From Lachnospiraceae bacterium (GTDB taxonomy: Bacteria > Bacillota > Clostridia > Lachnospirales > Lachnospiraceae): a DNA stretch of 64,000 nt. Shown here piece by piece: positions 8,432-17,629 of this stretch (its first letter is position 1; each line of letters opens with the position of its first letter). Made by a program: the position numbers and the translations under genes. The notes beneath the pieces were generated by a model that saw only the letters and a program-made list of their open reading frames with translations, was not told the DNA's origin and ran no database searches. Location of the stretch: positions 28,052-92,051 of the forward strand of contig JAETQI010000013.1 in assembly GCA_021770755.1 (NCBI GenBank). Direction: 5' to 3'.

Positions 8432-10935
8432 AATTATTGGAGAACAATAACCGGAAATTTATCCGTGCATTGTCTGACAGCTGTTTAAAGGCCAACAGGG
8501 GCAGAAATGCGATCGCGATATTGGCAGTAACGCTGACAGCAGTCCTGTTCATGGCGCTGACGACTGTACTCGAGGGAACACAGATCTCAATGAAAAGCCG
8601 GATGTTCCAGGAGGCGGGCAGTCAGTTTATGGTATCGGTCAAAAACCTGACGAAGGAGGAGGCGGAGGAGCTGGTTTCAGATCCGGATTTTACGGCTGCG
8701 GGGATCGAGCAGTACGTGTCCATGGCTGTAAATCCTGCGCTGGGCAATATCAATGCGGTCGTTGGCTGGGTGGATACAGTCATAATGGAGAATAGTTTTA
8801 TGCAGCTGCAGGCAGGGCATTATCCTGAAAAGGCAGATGAGATCGCCTGTGACACGGAGGTCTTAAGATTGCTGGGACTGCCGGAGGACACCCTCGGAAG
8901 CACCTTCGTGCTGGAATACACGGCAGGCGATGTGTTCATGGAGAAGAAGATGACAGTCTGCGGTATCTGGGCGGGCAGGAAGTACGAGCAGTCTGCCTCC
9001 CTGCTGGTATCGAAGCCTTTTGTGGAGGAGGTACTGGCAAACTATACGGGAGAATACGAGCCGCTCCGTGAGACGTGCTATGATGTCCGCGGCAGCTTTG
9101 CAAGCGACAGGAACATATCGATGCAGCTTGACCAAATGGTTGAAAAACTGGGGTATGATCCCCTGGCGGAGCGCGGGGAGGAAGGCTTTCTCATACATCA
9201 TGTGAGTCCGGCGTACATGAGCGGGATCACAGGAAATACAGCGGCGGCGTACATTGCGGAAGGGGTTGGCGCAGCGCTGATCCTGTTTGCGGGATATCTG
9301 ATCATCTATAACATATTTAAAATTTCGATCGAAAAGGATATCCGTCTCTATGGCCAGCTCAAGACCATCGGGGCTTCACCGCGGCAGATCCGCTATATGG
9401 TGATCCGGCAGGGAAATGTGTTGTCGGCGGTGGGGATTCCGGCAGGGCTGCTGTCCGGCTGGTTGCTGGGCAACCTGCTGCTCCCGCTCGTGATGGCAAA
9501 TACGATCATAGGCGAGGCAGCATTCGTCGTTCCGCCTGTCTGGGTCTGGTTCATATCGGGATCGTTTACGTGGATCACGGTGCGCATCAGCTGCGGCAGA
9601 CCGGGCAGGATCGCGGGAAGGATCTCTCCGGTTGAGGCGTTGAAATACCATGGTGTATCGGATACTGCAAAGACGCACAAACGCGGCATGGACTCCAGCC
9701 ATCGGATCATGTCGATGGCGCTTGGGAATCTGGGCAGGAACAGGGGAAAGACGGTGCTGGTGGTGCTGTCGATCTCGTTCAGCGCGGTGCTGCTCAACAG
9801 CGTCCTCAATTACGCCGGAAGCATGGATGAAGAGACGTATATCCGAAGGGACAGCATCACGGACTTTGACGTGCGGAGTGCGGATTTTTATAAATATATG
9901 ATCGATCATTACACGAAGGTCGTGCCAGAGCAGGTCGTGGATATACTCAGAAATATGGAAGGTGTGGAGGATCTTGGGCTGGTTTACTGCAACATGCTGC
10001 CGGGTGAGCAGATCACTGCCGCGCGGGAGGATCTGGCGAAAATAAAGCACGCCAATGAAAAAGAAGTGCAGGGCAGCATGATCTATGGATTTGACGCCTG
10101 CGCACTGTCGCTTGGGCGGGTGATCGAAGGCAGTGTGGACTATGAAAAAATGTGCGGCGGAAATGATATCGTGATGGTGGGATTTCTTGATGACCGCGGA
10201 GAATATATCTATGAAGCGCAGCAGTATCACGCGGGCGACGTGATCGCTGCTGAGATTGACGGGAACGTGCAGGAGTATACGGTTCTGGCGGTTGTGGGAA
10301 TGCCAAACGCCGCCCTGCAGTGCTACAGCGCCGGGAGTTATGAGGCGATCGGCTTTGCGGAGCCGGTCTTTCGGGAGAAGTTTCCGGGGATGCAGCAGCC
10401 GATCCACTGTCTGTTCAACGCGGCGGAGGGAACGTTTGACCAGATCAACGAGCAGGCCGGAGAGATCGCACTGTACAACGGATTGTCAGTCCAGACGAGA
10501 CTGACCGTGGAGGAGGATTTTAAAGTTTTCCAGAATATGTATGAAATGGTTGGTCTGGTGAGCTCACTGATCCTGGGCGGCATCGGCATTCTGAATCTGG
10601 TCAATATGATCCTGACTGGCGTGATCGCGAGACAGAAGGAGTTTGCGTCCATGCGCAGCATCGGCATGACGCGGCGGCAGCTTCGCAGGCTGGTCGTCTA
10701 TGAGGGAATCTGTTACGCGGTTCTTGCAGGTATCGTCGGAATCGTGCTCAGCGCCGTGCTGTCGCTCACACTGGTGCAGTCGGTGGCAGAAGGTATGTGG
10801 TATATGAAGTATTCATTCACGATCGTTCCGGCGGTGCTGGTCTCTGCCATCTGTCTGCTGCTGGCAGTGTGCATCTCTGCGATGACGGACCGGGTATGGA
10901 ATCAGGGCAGCATTGTGGAGCAGCTCTCACAATAA
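8428..10935 (+). CDS. FtsX-family ABC transporter permease
   Basis: The 835-residue membrane protein has an N-terminal membrane helix (about 25-45), a large extracytoplasmic domain, three helices around residues 275-385, a second extracytoplasmic part beginning after a helix near 440-460, and three C-terminal helices (about 705-825). That is the duplicated FtsX/MacB_PCD plan. It starts inside the ATPase stop codon. It probably acts mechanically, moving or detaching a peptide or lipid-bound antibiotic at the membrane outer face rather than carrying out classical transport. The two-component genes upstream are the likely regulators. Confidence 0.9.
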   Translation: MKLLENNNRKFIRALSDSCLKANRGRNAIAILAVTLTAVLFMALTTVLEGTQISMKSRMFQEAGSQFMVSVKNLTKEEAEELVSDPDFTAAGIEQYVSMAVNPALGNINAVVGWVDTVIMENSFMQLQAGHYPEKADEIACDTEVLRLLGLPEDTLGSTFVLEYTAGDVFMEKKMTVCGIWAGRKYEQSASLLVSKPFVEEVLANYTGEYEPLRETCYDVRGSFASDRNISMQLDQMVEKLGYDPLAERGEEGFLIHHVSPAYMSGITGNTAAAYIAEGVGAALILFAGYLIIYNIFKISIEKDIRLYGQLKTIGASPRQIRYMVIRQGNVLSAVGIPAGLLSGWLLGNLLLPLVMANTIIGEAAFVVPPVWVWFISGSFTWITVRISCGRPGRIAGRISPVEALKYHGVSDTAKTHKRGMDSSHRIMSMALGNLGRNRGKTVLVVLSISFSAVLLNSVLNYAGSMDEETYIRRDSITDFDVRSADFYKYMIDHYTKVVPEQVVDILRNMEGVEDLGLVYCNMLPGEQITAAREDLAKIKHANEKEVQGSMIYGFDACALSLGRVIEGSVDYEKMCGGNDIVMVGFLDDRGEYIYEAQQYHAGDVIAAEIDGNVQEYTVLAVVGMPNAALQCYSAGSYEAIGFAEPVFREKFPGMQQPIHCLFNAAEGTFDQINEQAGEIALYNGLSVQTRLTVEEDFKVFQNMYEMVGLVSSLILGGIGILNLVNMILTGVIARQKEFASMRSIGMTRRQLRRLVVYEGICYAVLAGIVGIVLSAVLSLTLVQSVAEGMWYMKYSFTIVPAVLVSAICLLLAVCISAMTDRVWNQGSIVEQLSQ

Positions 10936-11023
10936 CCGTCCCCGGTAGTCTGTGGATTACTGATCACCTGATAGCCGTCAGATCTGAGACGCTGATGTCT
11001 CATACTCCTTTGGATATTCAGCA

Positions 11024-11647
11024 TTATTCATCATCTGGCTGCTGCCCATTGTGCGCTTTCCACAGGCACTCTGTGATCATCATGTTAGTGAAGACGGCGG
11101 TAAAGCTGGAATCTTCCGGGCTGCATGCATAGATTCCGAAGCGGATCGTTCCTGCGCCTTCCCACATATGGCAGATGCGCATCTGGGAAAAGTGCACGCC
11201 GTCCTGTGAGCACTCGATGCAGTAATCGTCCTGTCTGCGGCTGAGACGATACCACATTGTACGGATATCGGCGGAGATGGCGGTAGTTGCCCAGTCAGAA
11301 TAGCCGTGATTCGTCACAACTGAGCCGAGGTGCTGGAAGTCTTCATTCTCATACTCGACAGATCCCTTCAGCCAGTTCTCGGAGTCGAGATACAGGACGA
11401 TGCCGCACTGGTCAAAACGGTGCTGGCTTGTGCTGAAATCTGACCTGACAGTAAACGAAAAAAACGGTTCGTCCGTCTCCATCTGAAGCACCGGTGCATT
11501 GTCATTGCGGAAGTGGTAGTAAGTCCGCTGCCACAGATCCGTGTGCGGTTCCGTGGTGATCTCAATCCGTTTTTCTGTTATGCTGTAGACGGCAGGCTCC
11601 CTGATCCACTGAAAATCTTTGGTGTTCATCGTTAGCGCATTATGCAT
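11024..11647 (-). CDS. DUF1349 (concanavalin-like lectin fold) protein
   Basis: The 207-residue protein matches the DUF1349 family: alternating aromatic and charged strands with FFSFTVRSDF, the CGIVLYLDSENWLKGSVEYE segment (shortened here to its central residues), and IRFGIYACSPEDSSF near the end. Such proteins have a jelly-roll beta-sandwich and often accompany carbohydrate metabolism genes. The start at 11647 is chosen because GGAGG lies eight bases upstream of it; the longer upstream frame has no ribosome site. A weak -10 (TATACT on the minus strand, 11697-11692) lies 45 bases upstream. It is convergent with the ABC permease gene. Biochemical role unknown. Confidence 0.8.
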   Translation of the reverse strand: MHNALTMNTKDFQWIREPAVYSITEKRIEITTEPHTDLWQRTYYHFRNDNAPVLQMETDEPFFSFTVRSDFSTSQHRFDQCGIVLYLDSENWLKGSVEYENEDFQHLGSVVTNHGYSDWATTAISADIRTMWYRLSRRQDDYCIECSQDGVHFSQMRICHMWEGAGTIRFGIYACSPEDSSFTAVFTNMMITECLWKAHNGQQPDDE

Positions 11648-11745
11648 GATCGTTACCTCCATAAAATGATATAGGGTGTTTCTTTCTGCTGAGTATATCA
11701 TAAAACGGCGGGAGATGAAAGCGTTAAAATGCAGAACAGTTCTGA

Positions 11746-11774
11746 TTGATATTGTCCCAAAAAAGTAGTATAAT
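11746..11774 (+). promoter_or_regulatory. Likely promoter of the pRiA4b-like gene
   Basis: TTGATA (11746-11751), a 17-base spacer and TATAAT (11769-11774) precede the ATG at 11826. Confidence 0.65.
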
Positions 11775-11825
11775 ATTTTGATAATCGAGTTGTGGACTGA
11801 TTCTTGGTGGGAAAGGAAGATCAAT

Positions 11826-12551
11826 ATGGCTGAGAAAATCAAAGGAAAATGTAAATTTTGTGCAAAGGAATACGCGTACAGCTATATGGGCAGGCATCTG
11901 GATGCCTGCAAGGAGCGTCAGCGCCAGCTTATGGCGGAGACGGGGAGAAAGTGCGGATATTTTGAACTGGTTATTTACCCGCGCTATCACAAGGAGCACT
12001 GGCTGTTTATCGAGATCAAGGAGAGTGCAACATTGCGGGATCTTGATACATTTCTGCGGGATATCTGGCTGGAATGCTGTGGGCATCTGAGTGCATTTTA
12101 CATTGACGGCGTCACATATGATGTGGCTCCGGACGACGATGATTTCTGGGGAGAACCCTCGGAGAGCATGAACCACAAGCTGGGAAAGGTACTGCGCAAG
12201 GGCATGACATTTCGCTATGAATATGATTTCGGCGATACGACCGAGCTGGAGATAACTGTGCGCGACCATACTAAGAAGGCGATCAGGAAGGAAGATTTGA
12301 TCCTTCTGTCAAGGAACAATCCACACGAATATATCTGCAGCGAATGTGGTAAAAAGCCTGCAACAATGATCTGTCAGGAATGTTATTATGAAAGCGGGGA
12401 AGGTTTTCTGTGTGAGGACTGCAGCAAGACGCACGAATGCGGCGAGGACATGCAGTTGAATGTGTGCAATTCCCCGCGGATGGGCGTGTGCGGCTATGAA
12501 GGAAGCAATCGTTATCCGGATCAGTTTGTGCCGGATGTGCCGGCGAAATAG
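11826..12551 (+). CDS. Plasmid pRiA4b ORF-3-like protein with cysteine-rich N- and C-terminal parts
   Basis: The 241-residue protein has a central pRiA4b_Orf3-like domain (about 30-165): LRDIWLECCGHLSAFYI, an acidic DDDDFWGE loop and YEYDFGDTTELEI, all typical of the family. The N-terminus has a possible zinc knuckle (CKFCAKEYAYSYMGRHLDAC, a CxxC-x12-HxxxC pattern). The C-terminus has many paired Cys (CSECGKKPATMICQECYY, CEDCSKTHECGED), suggesting a second zinc ribbon. ATG 11826 follows AGGAAGA; an upstream ATG at 11778 has no ribosome site. Function unknown; nucleic-acid or protein binding is only a guess from the zinc motifs. Confidence 0.75.
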   Translation: MAEKIKGKCKFCAKEYAYSYMGRHLDACKERQRQLMAETGRKCGYFELVIYPRYHKEHWLFIEIKESATLRDLDTFLRDIWLECCGHLSAFYIDGVTYDVAPDDDDFWGEPSESMNHKLGKVLRKGMTFRYEYDFGDTTELEITVRDHTKKAIRKEDLILLSRNNPHEYICSECGKKPATMICQECYYESGEGFLCEDCSKTHECGEDMQLNVCNSPRMGVCGYEGSNRYPDQFVPDVPAK

Positions 12552-12628
12552 GGATCGTTTTTATTGACCGGTGCATTTTGCGACGCAGGCAGAGCGACCG
12601 AATGGGTGATTCGCGAAGGGAGTACAGG

Positions 12629-13462
12629 ATGAACATCATTGAAAATGAGATTGTGGTAAAAGATCTGGTTACAAGATCAAACCTTCCGGCAAGCGATTAT
12701 GTGATTAATCCATATGTAGGCTGTCCGCATAGCTGCAGGTACTGTTATGCCTGTTTTATGAAGCGGTTTACGAACCACAGTGAAGAATGGGGGCGTTTTA
12801 TCGACATTAAGCGGTGTGACAGACCGATCAGCAGAAAGAAGCTGCAAGGGAAGTCCGTCTTTTTGTCATCTGTGACAGACTGCTATAATCCGTATGAGGA
12901 AAAGTACAAGAATACGCGGAAGATACTGGAACAGTTGATTTCCATCGATTGTGAGCTGAGTATCTCAACGAAATCTCATCTGATCTTACGGGACATCGAT
13001 CTGCTGAGACAGTGCAAAGATCTGAAAGTTTCAATATCGATCAATACATTGGACGAACAGTTTAAAGATGATATGGATCATGCCAGCAGTATCGGAAAAC
13101 GGCTCGAAGCATTGGAAACATTGCATAGGAACGGCATATACACGGTGCTGTTTATGTCGCCCATCTTTCCGGGAATAACGGATTTTAAGAAAATAATAGA
13201 AAAAACGTGTGGATATGTGGATGAATACTGGTTTGAAAATCTGAACCTGCGCGGACAATATAAAAAAGATATCCTCAGCTACATCAACAACACCCGCCCG
13301 CAGTTAGCAGGACTGTATGATGATATTTATATAAATGGGGACATGCGCTTCTGGAAGGATCTTTCTGTCGAAATAGAGAAGTATTGTGCCTTACATGCAG
13401 TAAAATATATCAACTATTTTTACCATAAGGAGCTGGTAGAAGCCAAATCAGGTCGAAAATAA
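12629..13462 (+). CDS. Radical SAM protein (SplB-like, COG1533 type)
   Basis: The 277-residue protein begins its barrel with NPYVGCPHSCRYCYA, which holds the CxxxCxxC that binds the 4Fe-4S cluster and S-adenosylmethionine. The following VFLSSVTDCYNPYEE and ISTKSHLILRDIDLL segments are typical of the SPL-related radical SAM group whose members have diverse or unknown substrates. ATG 12629 has AGGGAG upstream; the frame extends to 12578 without a ribosome site. It sits between the pRiA4b-like gene and the thrS leader, with no obvious partner, so the substrate is not inferred. Confidence 0.85.
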   Translation: MNIIENEIVVKDLVTRSNLPASDYVINPYVGCPHSCRYCYACFMKRFTNHSEEWGRFIDIKRCDRPISRKKLQGKSVFLSSVTDCYNPYEEKYKNTRKILEQLISIDCELSISTKSHLILRDIDLLRQCKDLKVSISINTLDEQFKDDMDHASSIGKRLEALETLHRNGIYTVLFMSPIFPGITDFKKIIEKTCGYVDEYWFENLNLRGQYKKDILSYINNTRPQLAGLYDDIYINGDMRFWKDLSVEIEKYCALHAVKYINYFYHKELVEAKSGRK

Positions 13463-13474
13463 TCGGTACTATTG

Positions 13475-13503
13475 TTGACAATTCCCGGCGTGAATGTTAT
13501 CAT
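13475..13503 (+). promoter_or_regulatory. Promoter of the thrS T-box leader
   Basis: TTGACA (13475-13480), a 17-base spacer and TATCAT (13498-13503) give a near-consensus sigma-A promoter just upstream of the T-box RNA. Confidence 0.75.
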
Positions 13504-13509
13504 ATTAGA

Positions 13510-13773
13510 CAGATCAGCATAAGAAAAAGCGATGACGGAAACAAGTAGCATATTGGTCGCAGACAGAGAGAGCATCATTTGGTGGAAGATGTTTATGTGG
13601 ATCGTATGTGAAAACCATTCCCAAGCTGTAATACTGAAAGTAGATGTAAGTATTACCGTACACCTGCGTTAAAGGTTAGGATTTGATAGAATCTGAAGTG
13701 AAAAATTGAGGTGGAACCGTGCAATGAGCACCCTTAAAGATACCATACAGGTATTTTTGAGAGTGCTTTTCTT
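13510..13773 (+). promoter_or_regulatory. T-box leader controlling thrS (tRNA-Thr sensing)
   Basis: The T-box sequence GAGGTGGAACCGTGCAA lies at 13708-13724 and contains the tRNA acceptor-end-binding bulge. It overlaps the 5' arm of a terminator (13726-13773: AGCAC...GTGCT with internal GATACC/GGTAT pairing, then TTTTCTT). Upstream, an AGAGAG segment and GGTGGAAG (13567-13595 region) fit stem I, and a GTAATACT/AGTATTAC hairpin follows. ACC threonine triplets at 13655-13657 and 13662-13664 are specifier candidates. Uncharged tRNA-Thr should stabilise the antiterminator and turn thrS on. The downstream gene supports the specificity. Confidence 0.9.
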
Positions 13774-13812
13774 ATGTTGGTTCAAATTTTATTCAGGAAA
13801 GGACATGATAAA

Positions 13813-15567
13813 ATGAAGATCAAGATGAACGACGGTTCCATTCAGGAGGCAGGCTTTGAGGAAGAACTGGGAAAAAATGCATTCAGACACACAACGGCGC
13901 ATATTCTGGCACAGGCAGTAAAGAGACTGTATCCAACAACAAAATGTGCGATCGGTCCGTCGATCACAGAGGGTTTCTATTATGATTTTGACTTTGATTT
14001 CCGCTTTTCAGAAGAAAACTTTGCCGAGATAGAAGCGGAGATGAAGAAGATCGTGAAAGAAAACCTGCAGCTCAGGCACTTTACAGCAGACCGCAGAAAA
14101 GCGGTGCAGCTCATGGAAGAAAGAGATGAGACATACAAGCTTGAAATCTTAAAGGATCTGCCGGAGGACGAGACGATCAGCTTTTACCAGCAGGGAGAAT
14201 ACCTGGAAATGTGTGCAGGACCCCATGCGGCATATACCAGTGCGATCAAGGCGTTTAAACTGCTGTCCGTTGCGGGCGCATACTGGCGCGGCGATGAAAA
14301 GAATAAAATGCTTACCAGGATCTACGGCACATCTTTTCCAGACGAGGGTATGCTGGCGGAATATCTGAACCGGTTGGAGGAGGCAAAAAAGAGGGATCAT
14401 AGAAAATTAGGAAGGGAATTAGGCTTATTTGCGCTGTTTGAGGAGGGACCGGGTTTTCCGTTTTTTCTTCCAAAGGGACAGATCTTAAAAAATCTGCTGA
14501 TCGATTACTGGAGAAAGCTGCACACAAGAGAAGGGTATGTGGAGATCTCCACGCCGGTCATGCTGAACCGGCAGCTTTGGGAGACATCCGGGCACTGGGA
14601 GCATTACAGGGATAAGATGTATACGACTTCGATTGACGGGGCAGATTTTGCGATAAAACCCATGAGCTGTCCGGGCGGAATGCTCGTATACAAAATGGAA
14701 CCCCGTTCCTACCGTGAATTCCCGATGCGCATCAGTGAGCTGGGACTGATACACAGAAATGAAAAGTCCGGTACGCTGCATGGCCTGATGCGTGTCCGCT
14801 GCTGTACACAGGACGACGCCCACATCTTTATGACGCCGGATCAGATCCAGGACGAGATCAAGGGCGTTGCCCGCCTGATCGACGAGGTATATTCTGATTT
14901 TGGGTTCCGGTATCATGTAGAGCTGTCCACGAGACCTGAAGGCTCCATCGGGAGTGATGAGGACTGGGAAATGGCGACAGACGGGCTGAAAAACGCGTTG
15001 GACGATCTGAAACTGCCATATATCGTGAACGAGGGGGACGGGGCGTTTTATGGCCCAAAGATCGATTTTCACCTGGAGGATTCCATCGGAAGGACATGGC
15101 AGTGCGGGACGATCCAACTGGATTTTCAGTTACCGCAGCGTTTTGAGGCAGAGTATATCGGGGAAGACGGGAACAGGCACCGCCCGATCATGATACACAG
15201 GGTCGTGTTTGGCTCGATCGAGCGGTTTATAGGGATTCTGATCGAACATTTTGCTGGAAAATTTCCCTTGTGGCTTTCGCCGGTACAGGTCAGGATCCTG
15301 ACGATCTCGGACAAATACGCTGATTATGCGAAAGAGATCGAAAAGATTTTCAAACGAGAAGGCCTGCGCTGTGAAATAGATGAAAGGTCTGAAAAAATAG
15401 GTTACAAAATAAGAACGGCACAACTGGAAAGAATACCCTACATGCTTGTGATCGGTGAGAAGGAAGTCCAGACGAACAGTGTCTCTGTCCGCGGGAGGGA
15501 CAACGGCGACATGGGAAGTATGCCGGTGGAACGATTGCTGAAAGTTCTTCGTGAGGAAGGGATCTGA
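13813..15567 (+). CDS. thrS: Threonyl-tRNA synthetase lacking the TGS domain
   Basis: The enzyme charges tRNA-Thr. The 584-residue protein starts almost directly with the editing domain (HTTAH near residue 25 and MCAGPH near 133), so the usual N-terminal TGS domain of about 60 residues is missing. The class II core follows: KPMSCPGG (zinc-ligand Cys), motif 2 HRNEKSGTLHGLMRVR, DDAHIF (zinc His) and motif 3 HRVVFGSIERFIGI with the third zinc His. The C-terminal anticodon-binding domain starts near FPLWLSPVQ. The start at 13813 is preceded by AGGAAAGGA; the ATG at 13774 lies in the terminator T-run of the leader and is rejected. Control is by the T-box. Confidence 0.95.
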   Translation: MKIKMNDGSIQEAGFEEELGKNAFRHTTAHILAQAVKRLYPTTKCAIGPSITEGFYYDFDFDFRFSEENFAEIEAEMKKIVKENLQLRHFTADRRKAVQLMEERDETYKLEILKDLPEDETISFYQQGEYLEMCAGPHAAYTSAIKAFKLLSVAGAYWRGDEKNKMLTRIYGTSFPDEGMLAEYLNRLEEAKKRDHRKLGRELGLFALFEEGPGFPFFLPKGQILKNLLIDYWRKLHTREGYVEISTPVMLNRQLWETSGHWEHYRDKMYTTSIDGADFAIKPMSCPGGMLVYKMEPRSYREFPMRISELGLIHRNEKSGTLHGLMRVRCCTQDDAHIFMTPDQIQDEIKGVARLIDEVYSDFGFRYHVELSTRPEGSIGSDEDWEMATDGLKNALDDLKLPYIVNEGDGAFYGPKIDFHLEDSIGRTWQCGTIQLDFQLPQRFEAEYIGEDGNRHRPIMIHRVVFGSIERFIGILIEHFAGKFPLWLSPVQVRILTISDKYADYAKEIEKIFKREGLRCEIDERSEKIGYKIRTAQLERIPYMLVIGEKEVQTNSVSVRGRDNGDMGSMPVERLLKVLREEGI

Positions 15568-15586
15568 GGAGGACCGTTTATTGATG

Positions 15587-15613
15587 GAGGGGCAGTTATT
15601 TTGCCCCTCTGTT
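15587..15613 (+). terminator. Terminator after thrS
   Basis: GAGGGGCA (15587-15594) and TGCCCCTC (15602-15609) form a perfect 8-bp stem, followed by TGTTT. Confidence 0.75.
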
Positions 15614-15650
15614 TGGAAATATGTAAAAAGAAAAAATGAACGATACCATA

Positions 15651-15679
15651 TTGACAAATGGATCAAATGCGCATATACT
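15651..15679 (+). promoter_or_regulatory. Promoter of the GntR-ABC cassette, possibly autoregulated
   Basis: TTGACA (15651-15656), a 17-base spacer and TATACT (15674-15679) are near consensus. The -10 overlaps an imperfect palindrome (ATATACTGTAC ... GTACGCATAT, about 15673-15705), a plausible operator for the GntR protein encoded directly downstream, as in YtrA-type cassettes. Confidence 0.7.
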
Positions 15680-15732
15680 GTACTTATCGAATATGTACGC
15701 ATATAACGGAAGATACGCGCGGAGGTGATTTA

Positions 15733-16104
15733 TTGGAGATAATCATTAGCAACAGCAGCGATAAGCCAATTTATGAACAGATCTGCATGCAGGTCAAGAA
15801 TCTGATCATGAACGGGACTTTGTCTGCCGGCGAGGCACTGCCGTCTATGAGGGTATTGGCGAAGGATCTGCATATCAGTGTGATTACGGTTCAAAGGGCT
15901 TATGAAGATCTGACCCGCGATGGATTTATAGAAACGGTATCCGGGAAGGGCAGTTTTGTTGCGGCTCAAAATAAGGAATTTATCCGGGAGGAGCAGTTGC
16001 GTGTGGCGGAGGAGTTGCTGCAGAAGGCTGCAGAGATAGGCAGGGCGCATGGGATCAGTTATGAGCAAATGACAGATATCCTGAAATTGTTTTATGAAGA
16101 GTGA
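15733..16104 (+). CDS. GntR-family transcriptional regulator (YtrA subfamily)
   Basis: The 123-residue protein has an N-terminal winged helix-turn-helix (about 8-75; KPIYEQICMQVKNLI, LPSMRVLAKDLHISVITVQRAYEDL, GKGSFVA) and only a short helical C-terminus of about 45 residues. This is the mark of the YtrA subfamily, which represses adjacent ABC transporter genes. TTG 15733 is chosen as start because GGAGG (15721-15725) is seven bases upstream; the ATG at 15658 overlaps the promoter. The ABC ATPase follows after 12 bases. Confidence 0.9.
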   Translation: MEIIISNSSDKPIYEQICMQVKNLIMNGTLSAGEALPSMRVLAKDLHISVITVQRAYEDLTRDGFIETVSGKGSFVAAQNKEFIREEQLRVAEELLQKAAEIGRAHGISYEQMTDILKLFYEE

Positions 16105-16116
16105 GGAGGTACACGG

Positions 16117-16974
16117 ATGGAGCAAAACAATATTTTGGTGCGGGATCTATGCAAAAAGTTTGACAGCTTTTCGTTGGACCATGTATCGTTTCAGGTTCCG
16201 AAGGGCAGGATCGTCGGCTTTATCGGTGAAAATGGGGCGGGGAAGAGTACGACCATGAATCTGATACTCGATGAACTGAAAAAGGACAGCGGGCAGATAC
16301 AGATTTTCGGCAGGGAAAATACGATTTCTTCTGTCAGGGAAAATATCGGGGTTGTTTTTGACGAATGCAGCTTTCATGATGTATTCAACACGGAGGACAT
16401 CGAAAGGATATTATCGGGCGTATATCAGTGTTGGGACAGCAGTCTGTACAGGCAGTATCTGAACCGGTTTAACATTCCTGGAAAGAAACCGATCGGTTCT
16501 TTTTCAAAGGGAATGAAGATGAAGTTATCTATTATCTGCGCTATGGCACACAAACCGAAGCTGCTGCTCCTGGATGAGGCGACGACGGGACTCGATCCGG
16601 TTGTGCGCGACGAGATGCTGGATCTGTTTTTGGAGTTTATACAGGATGAGGAGTGTTCGATCTTCTTTTCTTCCCATATCACGTCGGATATACAGAAGAT
16701 TGCGGATTATGTGATTCTGATCCATCAGGGCAGGATCGTGTTTGAGGAACAGAAGGACGATCTGATTTACAACTGGGGCGTGGTAAGATGCGGGAAGGAG
16801 AGATTCGCTGATATTGTTCCGGAGGATTACATCATTCACAGGACCACGAATCTGAGTGTGGAGTGTCTTGTGCGGGACAGGGAAATGATAAAGCGCAAAT
16901 ACAAAAATGTTGTCGTTGACAAGGCATCGCTGGAGGATATCATGCTTTTTTATGTCAGAGGAGGTGCAGCATGA
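16117..16974 (+). CDS. ABC transporter ATP-binding protein
   Basis: The 285-residue protein has Walker A GENGAGKST, a signature of SFSKGMKMKL, Walker B LLLLDEATTGLD and a switch histidine in FFSSHITSD. The C-terminal 70 residues are an extension common in ATPases of ABC-2 type exporters. It overlaps the permease start by four bases. Together with the GntR gene it forms a three-gene cassette like B. subtilis ytr; such modules respond to cell-envelope stress or antibiotics. The substrate is not predictable. Confidence 0.92.
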   Translation: MEQNNILVRDLCKKFDSFSLDHVSFQVPKGRIVGFIGENGAGKSTTMNLILDELKKDSGQIQIFGRENTISSVRENIGVVFDECSFHDVFNTEDIERILSGVYQCWDSSLYRQYLNRFNIPGKKPIGSFSKGMKMKLSIICAMAHKPKLLLLDEATTGLDPVVRDEMLDLFLEFIQDEECSIFFSSHITSDIQKIADYVILIHQGRIVFEEQKDDLIYNWGVVRCGKERFADIVPEDYIIHRTTNLSVECLVRDREMIKRKYKNVVVDKASLEDIMLFYVRGGAA

Positions 16975-17603
16975 AAGGATTGATCTATAAGGATATTGCT
17001 ATTTTCTTTAAGTGTATTGACAGAAAAATGATCCTGATCGCGGTTGGCGCGATCATACTGCTCATGTGCAATACGGGTGTTTATGCAGGGCTGGTTGCCT
17101 CAGTCATGCTCGCAATGACGATCGGGATGCAGAATGTGATGAGCTTTGCCAGTGATGAAAAAGCGGGATGGAATCAATATCAGATGGCACTGCCTGTGAG
17201 GGCAGTGTATGTGGTGGCAAGCAGGTATCTTGCCGTTGTCTGTACACTGGCAGTCAGTCTTGCGGGGAGTGTGACACTGAATCTTATTTCCAGCGTTGTT
17301 TTCCGCCATTTTGACAGCAGGGTCTGGGGCGTTTCGGCGGCGGTTTCTGTTATGATCCCGCTGTTATGGACGGGGATCTGTCTGCCGCTGACGTATTGGT
17401 TTGGTTTTCGCTCCGCGCAGACGATGGGGATGATCGCGGTGATTCCGATGTTCTATTTTGTCCGGTATTTTGAAGATGGTGCCGGGTTTTCAGCCATGAC
17501 AGATTCCATAGGTATGTATGCCGCAGTAATGGGGGCGGCCGTCTCGCTTCTTTTCATGGTTTCTATGATGATCAGCGTCGCGGGCTACAGGAGAAGACGA
17601 TAA
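16971..17603 (+). CDS. ABC-2 type transporter permease (small, six-helix)
   Basis: The 210-residue hydrophobic protein has about six membrane helices (around 22-40, 45-60, 80-105, 118-140, 150-165 and 175-203). The FASDEKAGWNQYQMALPV segment after the second helix is characteristic of the ABC-2 permeases found in YtrA-type clusters. ATG 16971 overlaps the ATPase stop. It is convergent with the AraC regulator gene; no strong terminator is visible in the 26-base gap. Confidence 0.88.
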   Translation: MKGLIYKDIAIFFKCIDRKMILIAVGAIILLMCNTGVYAGLVASVMLAMTIGMQNVMSFASDEKAGWNQYQMALPVRAVYVVASRYLAVVCTLAVSLAGSVTLNLISSVVFRHFDSRVWGVSAAVSVMIPLLWTGICLPLTYWFGFRSAQTMGMIAVIPMFYFVRYFEDGAGFSAMTDSIGMYAAVMGAAVSLLFMVSMMISVAGYRRRR

Positions 17604-17629
17604 TGTGATCATACTGGGCACTGGACTGC

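Noticed and set aside
9376..10407. A 343-codon minus-strand frame opposite the FtsX permease
   Set aside because: Composition is that of an antisense shadow, and the plus-strand permease is well supported here.
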